A stretch of 64,000 nt of DNA, from NCBI RefSeq assembly GCF_029360705.1, contig NZ_JARKMX010000008.1, forward strand, positions 1,115,949-1,179,948, written 5' to 3'. Below the pieces are notes generated by a model that was not told where the DNA came from, did not search any database, and worked only from the letters and a program-made list of their open reading frames with translations. The stretch comes from Paraflavitalea pollutisoli. Lineage in GTDB: Bacteria; Bacteroidota; Bacteroidia; Chitinophagales; Chitinophagaceae. This document shows positions 1 through 9,860 of this stretch, one piece after another. Each line of letters opens with the position of its first letter. The first letter of the stretch is position 1. The translations under genes were made by a program, and so were the position numbers.

Positions 1-353
1 GTGCCGCCATCGGTTATCCCTGGATCTTCCGCGAGATCCGGCATTACCTCAATACAGGCGAAATGCTACCCGCCCCCACCCTCGAAGAGCGTGTGGCCGT
101 AAGCCGAAAACAACTCCTCAAATCTGTAGCCTGGAAAGGTCCGGTAGCAGGTATCTATGCCATGCGCCGCCAGTATCTTTATTATTTCAAGGGACTACCC
201 GGATTCAGTGAAGTAAAACAACGTTTGGTCACTGCACCCGATATCGCTACCGCCGATACGGTGTTGGTGGACATGCTGACACGTTATGCGGGTTACCAGT
301 TTGAACAAGCCCCCATCGTATTGAAGAATTACCACGAAACCTGCTCTTTATAA
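1..353 (+). CDS. dusB: tRNA-dihydrouridine synthase, C-terminal part (5' end outside window)
   Basis: The gene enters from the left edge; the frame starts at base 3 and about 116 codons remain. The first visible residues (AAIGYPWIFREI) match the end of the Dus TIM barrel, just after the FMN phosphate-binding region. A helical C-terminal domain with a KGLPG..E.K stretch follows. The family reduces uridine to dihydrouridine in tRNA using FMN and NADPH in the cytoplasm. The single Dus of Bacteroidota is usually DusB-like, so the symbol is an inference. Its TAA overlaps the stop of the convergent GH127 gene by 6 bp, leaving no intergenic terminator. Confidence 0.85.
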   Translation, partial: AAIGYPWIFREIRHYLNTGEMLPAPTLEERVAVSRKQLLKSVAWKGPVAGIYAMRRQYLYYFKGLPGFSEVKQRLVTAPDIATADTVLVDMLTRYAGYQFEQAPIVLKNYHETCSL

Positions 354-2714
354 TTGCAGCAGCCGCACTTCAAAAATATTGGCCGTGGACATATTGTCTT
401 TGCCTACAAATTTAACGGTGATGACTGCTGGCTTATCTGCCAATACGCTGGCGGGCAACGGGAGATCTGTGGTGATGAATTGCTCTGGTCCCGAGCCATC
501 AGCGGATACCGTCGTCACCAACTGGTCATTCATATACACCTCATATCGCCGGTTGCGCTCTTTGCCCCAGGTCGTAATCCGCAAGGTTTTCGCTTTACCC
601 TCCCTGTTGCGCAGTTGATAACTGAACCAGCCTTTGGCATTGCGGAAACTGCGCTCGCGGAATAAACCATTCTCCGTTTGTGCACCTGTAAAACCATGAT
701 CATTTTCAGGTTGCTGCTCGCCGCAGTGCACCACATCGACAGTCTGTGCTTCAAGCGCCAGTCCCGCAGTTTCTATGCTTTTCAAACGCTCCCTTACCTG
801 TGGCAGGCTGTCCTTCGTCGTGTAGGGGAAATAAATAACATAACGGCTGTTATGAATGGTATAGAAGGGTTGCAGACGCAGGTGTTGGTAGGCGGGCTGA
901 TCGAATAGCCGGGTAGCTTCAAACCGCAGTTGCCCCTTGTTCACCAGCTGGCTGCTCCAGTTAGCAGCAGGTTGGCCCGTATTCGCCGCTTCCACGACCA
1001 GGGGCGCTTTTTCCAGTGGCTCCAGCGGGCCGGCGGCAATATGTCCCATGCGGCTGCCATCGGCCAGCAATCCATCCAGACGTACGGTATCCGTAGCGGC
1101 AGCCAGCACAAGCGGACCGTATACAAACGAGATCCAGGAAGACTGATCGGGTAAAAATTCGGATGTAACGACCATTGGCAATTCCAGTCCGACCTGGTCA
1201 CCGGTCTTCCACAGCCGTTTGATGGTATAGTAACCAGATGCAGCATCGTATACCGGCTTTACCACCTTCTTGTTCACGCGTATCACCATATTGGCGGCTA
1301 CCCACGCGGGGCGACGCAGCCGTAGTTGAAATGTTTGGGGTTTCGTCAACTGTAGCTTGATCGTGTTAGCCGATTCAGCAGGGAAAGCCGTTTCCTGCGT
1401 CACCGTAATGCCCTTCTCTTTCCAATTGAGCACAGAGGGAATGAACAGGTTCACGTATAAATCGGTTTTATCGTGCGCGTAAATCATCTCCCCATACTTG
1501 CCGTGGTTTTCAAGTCCCGATCCTACACAACACCAGAAGCCGTCCTGTGGCTGACTGTACACGCGGTAATGATTGGGACGCATCGGTGTAAAATATACGA
1601 AACCACCACCTGGTCTTTGAGAAGAGAGAATATGATTATAGAGCGTGCGTTCGTAATAATCCATATACTGGCCCGCAGGTTTGCCGAGGAAGAGCTCCTT
1701 CGACAATTTCAGCATATTGTACGAGTTGCAGGTCTCCGGACCTTCGCGCGACTCGATCATCGAACTGAAGTCATTGGCCGGGTGGAAATGTTCCCGCACA
1801 CTATTACCACCAATGGACACCGTTCGGTGCTCCACCACGGTATGCCAGAAGAAGTCGGCGGCGCGGTGCCAGGCCGTATCTTTTTCGATATTGGCGATAC
1901 GTTGGTAGCCGATCACTTTCGGTATCTGCGTATTGGCATGTATGCCCGTAAGTGCATCCTTGTTTTGCAATAACGGATCGAGTATACGCCGGTCGGAGAA
2001 ACGACGGGCCAGTGTGAGGTATTCTTTGTTACCGGTGCTGGCACCTATATTCGCAAACACTTCATTGAGGCCACCATGTTCGCTGCGCAGCATTTGTTGA
2101 ACCTGCTCGTCGGTGAGGTTGGATACCAGCCGCACGCACCAATCGGTCAGTTTAACCAGCACTTCTTTGGCTTGCTGGTTACCGCCAATCGTCCAGGCAT
2201 CATACAGGCCCGCATACAGCTTGTGAATATTGTATAAGGGTACCCATTTGCCATTGAGCGAAAAACTGCCGGCATCGATCTTACCCGCGGCAATCTCCTT
2301 CCACATGGCTTTACCGCCCGGTACGCCACCCACATAACCGTCACCATTGGCCTGCTGGCATTGAGCCAGTTGGCCTACCATATAATCCAGGCGGTCTTTC
2401 AACGCTTTTTCACCGGTGGAGGCATACATGAGCGACAAAGCGGTCAGGTAATGTCCGCCGACATGACCATCCAGGCCCGTATTCTCCCAGTTGCCATAAG
2501 ACGGTGCTTTCATGGGCAGCCCGGCCTCGCGCAGGAATGGAAACAACAGACGGTCGGCATCGAGCGCCAGTATATATTGCTGATCAGTTTGCTGGGCTTC
2601 TTTGAAAGGGCCATCGAGCAGGCGAACTTCCTGCAACGGGAAGGTGGTCGTTTGGGCAAAACCAGTTACAGCGATACCTGTCAAACAAAAAGCGAGGGTA
2701 AGTGGCTTGATCAT
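348..2714 (-). CDS. GH127 family beta-L-arabinofuranosidase, exported
   Basis: The 788-residue protein has a signal peptide (MIKPLTLAFCLTGIAVTGFA). Its central (alpha/alpha)6-barrel fits GH127 (DUF1680). A Glu327-Thr-Cys329 motif and a Cys395-Cys396 pair match the zinc-binding Glu and three Cys of the characterised family member HypBA1, where one cysteine is the nucleophile. The C-terminal 150 residues form an extra beta-rich module common in Bacteroidota homologues. GH127 enzymes release beta-linked L-arabinofuranose from plant glycans; this one is probably periplasmic. It is the last gene of the leftward cassette sigma-fecR-susC-susD-GH127, 139 bp downstream of susD. Catalytic family is well supported; exact linkage is inference. 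Confidence 0.9.
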   Translation of the reverse strand: MIKPLTLAFCLTGIAVTGFAQTTTFPLQEVRLLDGPFKEAQQTDQQYILALDADRLLFPFLREAGLPMKAPSYGNWENTGLDGHVGGHYLTALSLMYASTGEKALKDRLDYMVGQLAQCQQANGDGYVGGVPGGKAMWKEIAAGKIDAGSFSLNGKWVPLYNIHKLYAGLYDAWTIGGNQQAKEVLVKLTDWCVRLVSNLTDEQVQQMLRSEHGGLNEVFANIGASTGNKEYLTLARRFSDRRILDPLLQNKDALTGIHANTQIPKVIGYQRIANIEKDTAWHRAADFFWHTVVEHRTVSIGGNSVREHFHPANDFSSMIESREGPETCNSYNMLKLSKELFLGKPAGQYMDYYERTLYNHILSSQRPGGGFVYFTPMRPNHYRVYSQPQDGFWCCVGSGLENHGKYGEMIYAHDKTDLYVNLFIPSVLNWKEKGITVTQETAFPAESANTIKLQLTKPQTFQLRLRRPAWVAANMVIRVNKKVVKPVYDAASGYYTIKRLWKTGDQVGLELPMVVTSEFLPDQSSWISFVYGPLVLAAATDTVRLDGLLADGSRMGHIAAGPLEPLEKAPLVVEAANTGQPAANWSSQLVNKGQLRFEATRLFDQPAYQHLRLQPFYTIHNSRYVIYFPYTTKDSLPQVRERLKSIETAGLALEAQTVDVVHCGEQQPENDHGFTGAQTENGLFRERSFRNAKGWFSYQLRNREGKAKTLRITTWGKERNRRYEVYMNDQLVTTVSADGSGPEQFITTDLPLPASVLADKPAVITVKFVGKDNMSTANIFEVRLLQL

Positions 2715-2853
2715 ATGATACGTTCTTCAACGCTAAAAGTAAAATAATTCGGGCAGGGAAAGCGGTCGCGGGTCAGATTGAGCCGTTAAGACCAGCTTAA
2801 AAAAAGGATCGCGAACCTAGCTCCCTGGGTCCACGATCCATCGACCATTGCTA

Positions 2854-4473
2854 TTATTGCGGGTAGCCCGTATTCTGCTTCAGGTTACCATTTTTATTGA
2901 TCTCTACCCGGGGGATCGGGAAGAGGGCTCGGTAGTCACCGTTGGGGGAATGCGAGAACCATGATTTTTTGGTGAACACACCAAAACGTATCAGGTCCTG
3001 GCGACGGCGGGCTTCCTGGTTGAATTCCCAGCCCAGCTCGTCTAGAAAACGGCCATACTGAATATCCGCACCACCTTCATTGGTCGAGGCCAGGTGGTTG
3101 CGCAGACCGTAGTCATACGAACTGCCGCCCTGCAGTTGTGCACCCGTCACCGTCGCTTTGCCTGGATTGCTCCGGAAATTGCGGGCACGCACTTCGGTAA
3201 CGATTACTGCTGCCTCATCGGCCTTCCCGGTACGCAGCAAGCACTCCGCCTTCATCATCTTGATATCAGCAAAGCGGAAAAGCGGCCAGTCGTTGTTGAG
3301 CTGTACGTTGGCGCCTTTGGCGATCTCGAATTTACCAAGGCGGAACCCATTGGTCTCATCACTTTCATCGATACCCGGCACACTGTTCACAAAGATGAGG
3401 GGCTTGCCGTTGGAGGCGCCCATATTGCTCACCAGGGGCACACCACTGGCGGTGTACTGCTGCCCTTGTATCCAATTGGCTTTGAGCCGCGCATCATCGG
3501 GATCATAGGAACTGATGGCCTGCGGAATGGCACAGATGCCACCCCAGGGGGCCGACTTCAGGTTATACGTAGCCTGGTTGGCCGGCTGCAGGGTTTGCAT
3601 GTGTATATCGAAAGCATTCCAATCGGTGGTATAGTTCTCGTCAATGGGCAGGGCGAAGATGATCTCTTTCGAACCTTCATTTTCCGTCTTGAACACCTCG
3701 CGCTGGTCGGCCTCCAATACGTAACCGGCACCCGAGTTCAATACCGCATCGCATTGCTCGATACATTTCTGCCATTCGGCGGTGCCGGCAAATACCTGGG
3801 CATTGAGATACATCTTGGCCAGCAGGGTATGTGCCGCCCATTTGTTGAAACGGGCGTAAGTGGTCTGGTCGTTCTTCGTGCTGAGCAAACTGATATTGTC
3901 CGTGATCTCTTTTACAATGAAATCATATACCTGTTTACGCGTGCTTTGCTGTGGCAGGAAACCGGCGGGTACGTTGAAGTCTGTGACGATCGGCACATTG
4001 CCGTATAGGTCTACCAACACATAATAGTAAGAAGCGCGCAACACCTTCAATTCCGCCAGCACGTTCTCCTTGCCCTCTGTCATCGGGATGCCACCCGATT
4101 CGATCTGGTAGATAATACGGTTGCAATTGGTGATGCCTGCATAGGTACGCTCCCAGCAGGGGCGCACCACATCGTCATCAGCTGTCCACTTGTGCTCGTG
4201 CAGGCGACGGTAGATGCCACCATCTACCCACCCATTGGGACGGGCAGGTGTCACGACCAGGTCGGCGGTGTTTTCCTGAGCACGGTGTACACCGTTCCAG
4301 TTGAGCAACAGCAGGCGCCAATTGGTATAGGCACTGCCTACCAGCGAGTTGAGGTCATCGCCCGACGGGTTGAACTGCGAAGCAATGATAGCGTTATAGT
4401 TGGTGTCTTTGAGTTTGGTACAAGACAAGGTACAGGTGGCAGCTACAGCGGCGGTATAGATGAATCGTTTCAT
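2854..4473 (-). CDS. SusD/RagB-type glycan-binding outer membrane lipoprotein
   Basis: The 539-residue protein starts with a lipoprotein signal whose lipobox ends at Cys18 (ATCTLSC). Helical TPR-like regions typical of SusD follow, including the C-terminal stretch in which the protein ends with an EINKNGNLKQNTGYPQ tail. SusD proteins sit on the cell surface as lids over the partner SusC transporter and bind oligosaccharides. The gene lies 19 bp after susC, so the two are surely co-transcribed. The neighbouring GH127 suggests an arabinose-containing ligand. No truncation is seen. Confidence 0.92.
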   Translation of the reverse strand: MKRFIYTAAVAATCTLSCTKLKDTNYNAIIASQFNPSGDDLNSLVGSAYTNWRLLLLNWNGVHRAQENTADLVVTPARPNGWVDGGIYRRLHEHKWTADDDVVRPCWERTYAGITNCNRIIYQIESGGIPMTEGKENVLAELKVLRASYYYVLVDLYGNVPIVTDFNVPAGFLPQQSTRKQVYDFIVKEITDNISLLSTKNDQTTYARFNKWAAHTLLAKMYLNAQVFAGTAEWQKCIEQCDAVLNSGAGYVLEADQREVFKTENEGSKEIIFALPIDENYTTDWNAFDIHMQTLQPANQATYNLKSAPWGGICAIPQAISSYDPDDARLKANWIQGQQYTASGVPLVSNMGASNGKPLIFVNSVPGIDESDETNGFRLGKFEIAKGANVQLNNDWPLFRFADIKMMKAECLLRTGKADEAAVIVTEVRARNFRSNPGKATVTGAQLQGGSSYDYGLRNHLASTNEGGADIQYGRFLDELGWEFNQEARRRQDLIRFGVFTKKSWFSHSPNGDYRALFPIPRVEINKNGNLKQNTGYPQ

Positions 4474-4492
4474 AATGATGCTGTATTTATCG

Positions 4493-7400
4493 TTAGAAAT
4501 TTAAGTTTACTCCGATGGTATAGGTACGCGTCGTAGGATATTTGTCGCGATCGTCATTACCCGGTGTCAGTCCCAGGCGGTTCACTTCCGGATCGATGCC
4601 TTTGTAACCGGTGATCATAAACGTGTTCAGCGTCGACACAAAGAAGCGGGCCGATTTGATAAACGTGATGCCGGTATTGTTGAGGTTGAAGCCGAGCGTA
4701 ATGTTGTCGATCTTCCAGAAATCGCCATCCTCGATGTAGTAGCTGTTGAATTCAAGGGGCATGTCCTTACTCAATACGGCTTTACCAAACACTTTATCAT
4801 ACGCCGACTTCATCCGGTTGTATTGCTGTATCTGCGTATTCTCATAGTACATACGCTGAAAGTTCAGTATCTGGTATTTGAAGGCGCCCCGCATGGTGAT
4901 GCCGAGGTCCCAGTTCTTGTAGCGGAAATTATTATTCCAGCCTGCATAGAATTTTGGCAAACCATTGCCCAGTACTTTCTTGTCTTCAAAGGCGTGGTCG
5001 AGGTCATCGTAATTGACGGGTTTACCATCGGCGCCTTCATAGATCCATTTGCCATCGTTCGTAACGTCAATCACTTTAAAGCCATAGAAATTTCCGATCT
5101 CCTTTCCTACTTCTACGATATGGGTGAAGGTCTGGATGGGCTCACCGGTACCGCCGGCAGTAAACCAGGGATTCGTGAGCTTATACAGATCGTTAGAAAG
5201 ATTGATCAGCTTGTTGCTGTTGGTCGAGAAGTTGACACTGGTATTCCACACAAAGGTCTTCGTCTGGACCGGCGTGTAGTTCACGATCACCTCGATGCCC
5301 TTGTTCTGCATCTTGCCCACATTGGCGCGGGTCGTGGTGAACAGGTTGGGCGGACTCGGCACCTGGTAGTCGTACAACAAGCCTTTGATGTTGCGCACAT
5401 AATAGTCGATGCTACCAGACACTTTGCCTTTGAACATGGAAAAGTCCATTCCGATATTGGTCTCGTGTTTCTCTTCCCATTTCAACTCCGGATTGGGGTT
5501 CTGTGTGGGTCCGAGGGTTTGTGTCCACTGACCATTGAGGTAATACCAACCAGTATAACCAAGCAGGGATACACCGCGAAACAGGTCATTGGGCTGCGTA
5601 CCGGTAACACCGTATCCTGCACGGATCTTGATATCGTCGAACAGGGTTTGGTTCTGCATGAAGCTCTCCTTCGTCAGGCGCCAACCTACCGATACTGCCG
5701 GGAACAGGCCCCAGGGCTTTTTGGCCCCATAGAGTTGGCTGGCCGCTTCGTAGCGCAAGCTACCCAACAAGAGGTATTTATCAGCATAGCTATACGTAAC
5801 ACGTCCGAAGAAGCCAATGAGGTTGGTCACACTTTTGGTACTGCTTTGTGGGGCAAGACCTTCTTTGAGGGCACCGCCAAGGCCGATGTTGTTGTAGCCA
5901 AACTGGTCGGTGGGAAAATCCCAGTTCTGCATCCAATGGTCGCTGTATTCATTCTCCTGGTAGCTATAACCGCCGAGTACGGAGAACCGGTGATCATCGA
6001 TGGTCTTGCTGTAATCAGCGGTCAGTTCCAGGAGGCGATCGATAGATTCCCGGCCACCTACTGAGGCATACCCATTGCGGGAGTCACGGCGGGTGGAGAT
6101 ATGTTCCTTGGTTTCGGCATAGCCGCGGCTTTGGTTAAACTTGGTGTAGGACAGCAAAGCATTGAGGCGTAAACCACGAACCGGCAGGATGGTGATATTG
6201 GTATTGTAACGTGTGTTCTGTGCGGTATTCTGGCCATCGCTTTCGTAGAGGCGCGCCAGTGGGTTCTCGTAGTTGAATTGACCGGGCTGTTCATCCCAGC
6301 GTCCGTCTGCATCTTTAATAGGCTGCGTAGGATTGCGAATGAGCGCCTGCCGGTAGGTGTATCCGTTGAAGCTGGCGCCATCACCGGTGGTGTTGTATTT
6401 GTTCTGCGAATTGATGACGCCAAAATTGAACTTCAACCGGTTGTTGAACATGTTGTGGTTGATATCGATGCGACCCGTAAAGGTGTTGTTGTTCGACTTG
6501 AGGAACACCCCTTCCAGCAAACGGAAGTTGAGGTTGGCGAGATAATTGGTCGTACTGTTGCCACCCCGGAAAGTCAGGTTGTGGATATTGCTGATGGGCG
6601 TTTGCGAGATTTCGTTGAGCCAATCGGTGGAAGCACCTTTATCGAGGTCGGCAGCGCGGTCACCGCTGGCGATTTGCGCGCGGTAATCGGCCGCCGTCAG
6701 CATATCGAGTTTGCGAGCAATGCTCTGGGTGCTGACAGAGCCACTGTATTCTACCGAGCTGGTGTAATTGCCGCTGGCCCGCCGGGTGGTAACGATGATC
6801 ACCCCATTGGTACCACGGGTACCATAGATGGCGGCAGCCGATCCATCCTTCAGCACATCGATCGATTCGATGTCTTCCGGCGCAACGGTTTTCAGGTCGC
6901 CGGGAATACCGTCTACCAGGATCAGCGGGTTGCTGTTGGCACCCAGCAAGGTGGTACTACCCCGCAGCAGGATCTGCGAGCCGCTGGTGGGGTCACCGCT
7001 GGGAGCGGATACTGAGAGACCTGCTACCTTGCCCTGCAACAATTGTCCGGCGTCGAGCACATTGCCCTTGGTGAAATTCTCGGACTTTACGGTAGCGATG
7101 GAACTCGTTACTTCCGCTTTACGTTGGGCGCCGTAACCGATCACCACTACTTCTGTCAGGCTTTTAGAGGCCGTTTGCAGTACCACGGTAAGGGAAGCTT
7201 TGCCGGCTGCGGGCAGGTCTTGCGACAGGTAGCCGATCGACGAGAAGTTCAGTACGGCTGCCTCTTTAGTAAGCGTGATGTTGAAGCTGCCGTCGCTGCC
7301 CGACATGGCGGTGTTGCGGGTACCCAGCTCAGTGATGGTCACCTGCGGGATACCTTTGCGGGCACTGTCGAGCACGATACCCGTAAGGGTAATCTTTTTC

Positions 7401-7774
7401 TTGACCGGATCCGTACTGGCAGGCGCGCTGGTTGGTTGCCCACTGTTGGCAGCAGCTGCTGCGCCTTCTATACGGTCTTTGGCAACGATGGTATAATAAT
7501 TAGGTTTTACGTAGAGGAAAACGATGTTGTGTGGGTACAGTACTGCTTTGAGCACTTCTTCGGTCGTTCGTTTTTCTACATTGGTAAAGTCGAAGCTGGT
7601 TTGTTTTCCATCGAGCAGAGCGGCATCGTAGACAAACTGGGTGCCGAAGGCCTGGGTTACTTTTTTCAGGGCGTCCTGGAGGGAGATCGATTTAGATGGG
7701 GCCTGCTCAAAGGCGGTTATCCATAGCAGGCAACAGGATGCGACAAGGCATCTTCTCAAATGATAAGCAATCAT
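4493..7774 (-). CDS. SusC/RagA TonB-dependent glycan transporter with N-terminal STN signalling domain
   Basis: The 1093-residue protein has a signal sequence, then an STN (secretin/TonB short N-terminal) domain at about residues 28-100. A carboxypeptidase D regulatory-like domain follows at about 130-210, then a TonB box/plug (VVVIGYGAQRK onward; LVDGIPGDL..IESIDVLKDGSAAAIYGTRG) and a beta barrel ending in aromatic Phe (GVNLNF). It imports oligosaccharides across the outer membrane, powered by TonB. The STN domain is the part that contacts a FecR-type anti-sigma factor, and fecR and the sigma gene lie directly upstream. Substrate-dependent trans-envelope induction of the locus is therefore likely. 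Confidence 0.94.
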   Translation of the reverse strand: MIAYHLRRCLVASCCLLWITAFEQAPSKSISLQDALKKVTQAFGTQFVYDAALLDGKQTSFDFTNVEKRTTEEVLKAVLYPHNIVFLYVKPNYYTIVAKDRIEGAAAAANSGQPTSAPASTDPVKKKITLTGIVLDSARKGIPQVTITELGTRNTAMSGSDGSFNITLTKEAAVLNFSSIGYLSQDLPAAGKASLTVVLQTASKSLTEVVVIGYGAQRKAEVTSSIATVKSENFTKGNVLDAGQLLQGKVAGLSVSAPSGDPTSGSQILLRGSTTLLGANSNPLILVDGIPGDLKTVAPEDIESIDVLKDGSAAAIYGTRGTNGVIIVTTRRASGNYTSSVEYSGSVSTQSIARKLDMLTAADYRAQIASGDRAADLDKGASTDWLNEISQTPISNIHNLTFRGGNSTTNYLANLNFRLLEGVFLKSNNNTFTGRIDINHNMFNNRLKFNFGVINSQNKYNTTGDGASFNGYTYRQALIRNPTQPIKDADGRWDEQPGQFNYENPLARLYESDGQNTAQNTRYNTNITILPVRGLRLNALLSYTKFNQSRGYAETKEHISTRRDSRNGYASVGGRESIDRLLELTADYSKTIDDHRFSVLGGYSYQENEYSDHWMQNWDFPTDQFGYNNIGLGGALKEGLAPQSSTKSVTNLIGFFGRVTYSYADKYLLLGSLRYEAASQLYGAKKPWGLFPAVSVGWRLTKESFMQNQTLFDDIKIRAGYGVTGTQPNDLFRGVSLLGYTGWYYLNGQWTQTLGPTQNPNPELKWEEKHETNIGMDFSMFKGKVSGSIDYYVRNIKGLLYDYQVPSPPNLFTTTRANVGKMQNKGIEVIVNYTPVQTKTFVWNTSVNFSTNSNKLINLSNDLYKLTNPWFTAGGTGEPIQTFTHIVEVGKEIGNFYGFKVIDVTNDGKWIYEGADGKPVNYDDLDHAFEDKKVLGNGLPKFYAGWNNNFRYKNWDLGITMRGAFKYQILNFQRMYYENTQIQQYNRMKSAYDKVFGKAVLSKDMPLEFNSYYIEDGDFWKIDNITLGFNLNNTGITFIKSARFFVSTLNTFMITGYKGIDPEVNRLGLTPGNDDRDKYPTTRTYTIGVNLNF

Positions 7775-7814
7775 GGTGGCAATTTTAAAATAAGCGGTCA
7801 GTCAGCAGGCAGTC

Positions 7815-8876
7815 TCAGTTCCTTGGCCGGAGGACAATGATGCTGTCTTGTTTAATGACCTGTGTATTCAAAACAGTTGATAGTATAAATAAAGCGTCGT
7901 TCAAATTGTCGTAATAAATAGGTCCGGTGATCGCCCGTTCCGCCATGCGCGGGTCTTCGAGAATGATCTTTTTACCGTAATTGTCTTCCAGGTACCGGAT
8001 GATCTCGCCTACATTGGGGTCTTTCAGGATCAGCTTGTTGTGCTTCCAGGCGCTGAAATCTTTGGCATTGGCCGTATCGCGGGCAGGCTGTTGCCGGGCC
8101 GGATCGTATACCACCCGATCTCCAGGTTTCATGGTAATGGCCTGGTGCGACGGATTGTTGAAATGCAGCGCGATCTTACCGGTTTCCAGCACTACTTCCG
8201 TGATACCACGGCGCTCGCGGATATCGAAACTGGTGCCCAGCACTTCCACCACCAGGTTATCGGTCTGCACTTTGAAGGCTTGTGGGGTTTTCGTGCCGGC
8301 TACGAATTGCCTGGTAACCTGGAAATAGCCTTCGCCTGTCAACCTCACTTCGCGTACCGGCTGACCTTCCCAATTTTCGGGGTATTCAATGGTCGAGTGC
8401 GCGTTGAGCACCACTACCGACCCATCCGGCAGCGTGACCTGCTTTTTGCTGCCGTAAGACGTTTGGTGCGCGACTTTTTCCCGATCGGCATCCGACTGCC
8501 GGTTGACGAGCAGCAACATGATGGCGACGACGGCAGCAGCAGCTACGGCAGACCACCACATGCGGCGGCGTATCGATCTGACGGGGGCGGCCACCGGCTC
8601 GCGGTCTCCAGCGAGCCAACCCAGTTGAGCGGCTACCTGATTGAAAGAACTATTGGCTATTTCGTCGCCCGGCTCATCGATCCGAAATGACAAGCTGGTC
8701 AGGAGCTGTTGGGCCTCCTCCATCGGCTGTTGAGTGGCAGGGTAACGCCGCACCAGTTCCCCCCAAAATGCATCCGCTTCGGCGGTGGGTGCTATGACCC
8801 ATTGCTGGAAAAGCGGGTCACAGATAAGGTCACGGCTGGTGCACTGCACATAGTCTTTATAATCGGGCGTCTCCAT
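7815..8876 (-). CDS. FecR-family anti-sigma factor
   Basis: The 353-residue protein has a cytoplasmic N-terminal part and one transmembrane helix near residues 100-120 (WWSAVAAAAVVAIMLLLV). A periplasmic FecR domain follows (YGSKKQVTLPDGSVVVLNAHS), then a C-terminal DUF4974-type domain (LILKDPNVGEIIRYLEDNYG). FecR proteins hold or activate the partner ECF sigma factor until the STN domain of the receptor signals that ligand is bound. It lies 58 bp after the sigma gene and 40 bp before susC in the same direction. Domain order and length are normal. Confidence 0.93.
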   Translation of the reverse strand: METPDYKDYVQCTSRDLICDPLFQQWVIAPTAEADAFWGELVRRYPATQQPMEEAQQLLTSLSFRIDEPGDEIANSSFNQVAAQLGWLAGDREPVAAPVRSIRRRMWWSAVAAAAVVAIMLLLVNRQSDADREKVAHQTSYGSKKQVTLPDGSVVVLNAHSTIEYPENWEGQPVREVRLTGEGYFQVTRQFVAGTKTPQAFKVQTDNLVVEVLGTSFDIRERRGITEVVLETGKIALHFNNPSHQAITMKPGDRVVYDPARQQPARDTANAKDFSAWKHNKLILKDPNVGEIIRYLEDNYGKKIILEDPRMAERAITGPIYYDNLNDALFILSTVLNTQVIKQDSIIVLRPRN

Positions 8877-8934
8877 TGCTATTGATTTAGTACCGGCCTA
8901 TGGCCGGATTACCCCACGGGGGATGAATTATTTT

Positions 8935-9513
8935 TTAAGAATTTTTCCGGGCCTCTACTAAGGCGGTCACCAGCCACCACCAGGCAGCAGAGGTAAGGGC
9001 CTGTTTCAGTTGCAACAGGCTGCGGGCCATCAATTTATAGGAGGCTTTGACGGTTATGTGCATGATGTCGGCAATCTCTTCATAAGAAAGTGCTTCATAA
9101 AAGCGCAGGAACAGGGCTTCCCGTTGACGGGGAGTAAGGGATTCCATAGCGAGTCGGATCTTTTCGGCCAGTTCCTCCGGGGTATTGTCGCGGGTGAAAA
9201 AGGCACTGGCATAAAAGGCCGGTTCGTCGGCCTGGTCGGTCAGCGGCAGCTGGCGTTGCGCGCGCTGCATCTTGCGGAACAGGGAATAGCGGAAAGCGGT
9301 AAATAAAAAACTGTTGAGGGCAGCGGGCTGATCGATACGGTCCTGCTTGTTCCAGTAGTCGAGAAAGATATCCTGGATGCTGTCTTCTATGAGGACATGG
9401 TCGGTGGTAAACTTGCGACCATAGTTATAAAGCTTCTTGTAATAATGGACATAGAGGGTCCGGTATGAAACAGGGTCGTTAGGGTCAAAATATGGCGCTG
9501 TTTGATCCGGCAT
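8935..9513 (-). CDS. ECF-family RNA polymerase sigma factor (FecI-like)
   Basis: The 192-residue protein contains sigma region 2 (YVHYYKKLYNYGRKF..DHVLIEDSIQDIFLDYW) and region 4 (MESLTPRQREALFLRFYEALSYEEIADIMHI), with the helix-turn-helix near residues 140-170. It ends in a short Trp-rich hydrophobic tail (AAWWWLVTALVEARKNS). Such tails recur in FecI-like sigma factors of Bacteroidota. It heads the cassette fecI-fecR-susC-susD-GH127 and should direct RNA polymerase to the susC promoter when the SusC/FecR relay is triggered. The ATG was chosen because it gives a complete region 2 with no extra N-terminal leader. Confidence 0.93.
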   Translation of the reverse strand: MPDQTAPYFDPNDPVSYRTLYVHYYKKLYNYGRKFTTDHVLIEDSIQDIFLDYWNKQDRIDQPAALNSFLFTAFRYSLFRKMQRAQRQLPLTDQADEPAFYASAFFTRDNTPEELAEKIRLAMESLTPRQREALFLRFYEALSYEEIADIMHITVKASYKLMARSLLQLKQALTSAAWWWLVTALVEARKNS

Positions 9514-9582
9514 GGTTAGGTAGGTGCAGCCTCCAGCTAGGGGCAGTCGTATAGGGCAAGGTAGGAATTTTTAAGTGTTGGT

Positions 9583-9720
9583 TCAACAATTAATTGGAGG
9601 GTGTTGCAGGGAGGCCTGCGTCTTCGCAGACTTTACCTGGTAATGCTCCACGGAGAGTGGGACGATCAAATGGAAGGAGCTTCCCATTTGCGTGCCTTCA
9701 ATAATCCAGACTTCTTTTTC
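9583..9720 (-). pseudogene. possible C-terminal remnant of a sensor-kinase-like protein
   Basis: The minus strand reads EKEVWIIEGTQMGSSFHLIVPL, then about 24 more residues to a TGA at 9585-9583. A stop codon lies directly upstream. The W-I-x-G-x-x-x-GSSFHLIVPL pattern resembles the last strand of a histidine kinase ATPase domain. No start, no upstream G1/G2 boxes and no ribosome-binding site are seen, so this would be a scar of a deleted gene. The resemblance is short and could be chance. Confidence 0.25.
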
Positions 9721-9860
9721 TTACGAAAACGCAGGCACCTGGACCGATTAGTGAACTACCTTTTGTTACACGCAGACAGTCTACCGGCTGTTCCGGACAA
9801 TTCATGTTACTCAATTGGCCGGCCAGTATGATGAACGATATACATATATAATTTTCGGGG

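Noticed and set aside
3094-4008. Rightward open frame of 304 codons opposite susD
   Set aside because: It lies inside the SusD gene on the other strand and has no protein-like motifs.
4823-6064. Rightward open frame of 413 codons opposite susC
   Set aside because: It is a shadow of the susC coding sequence; no start signal, no family.
9601-9831. Rightward ORF of 76 codons upstream of the DUF4421 stub
   Set aside because: No start signal, no motif; the opposite strand gives a more protein-like reading.
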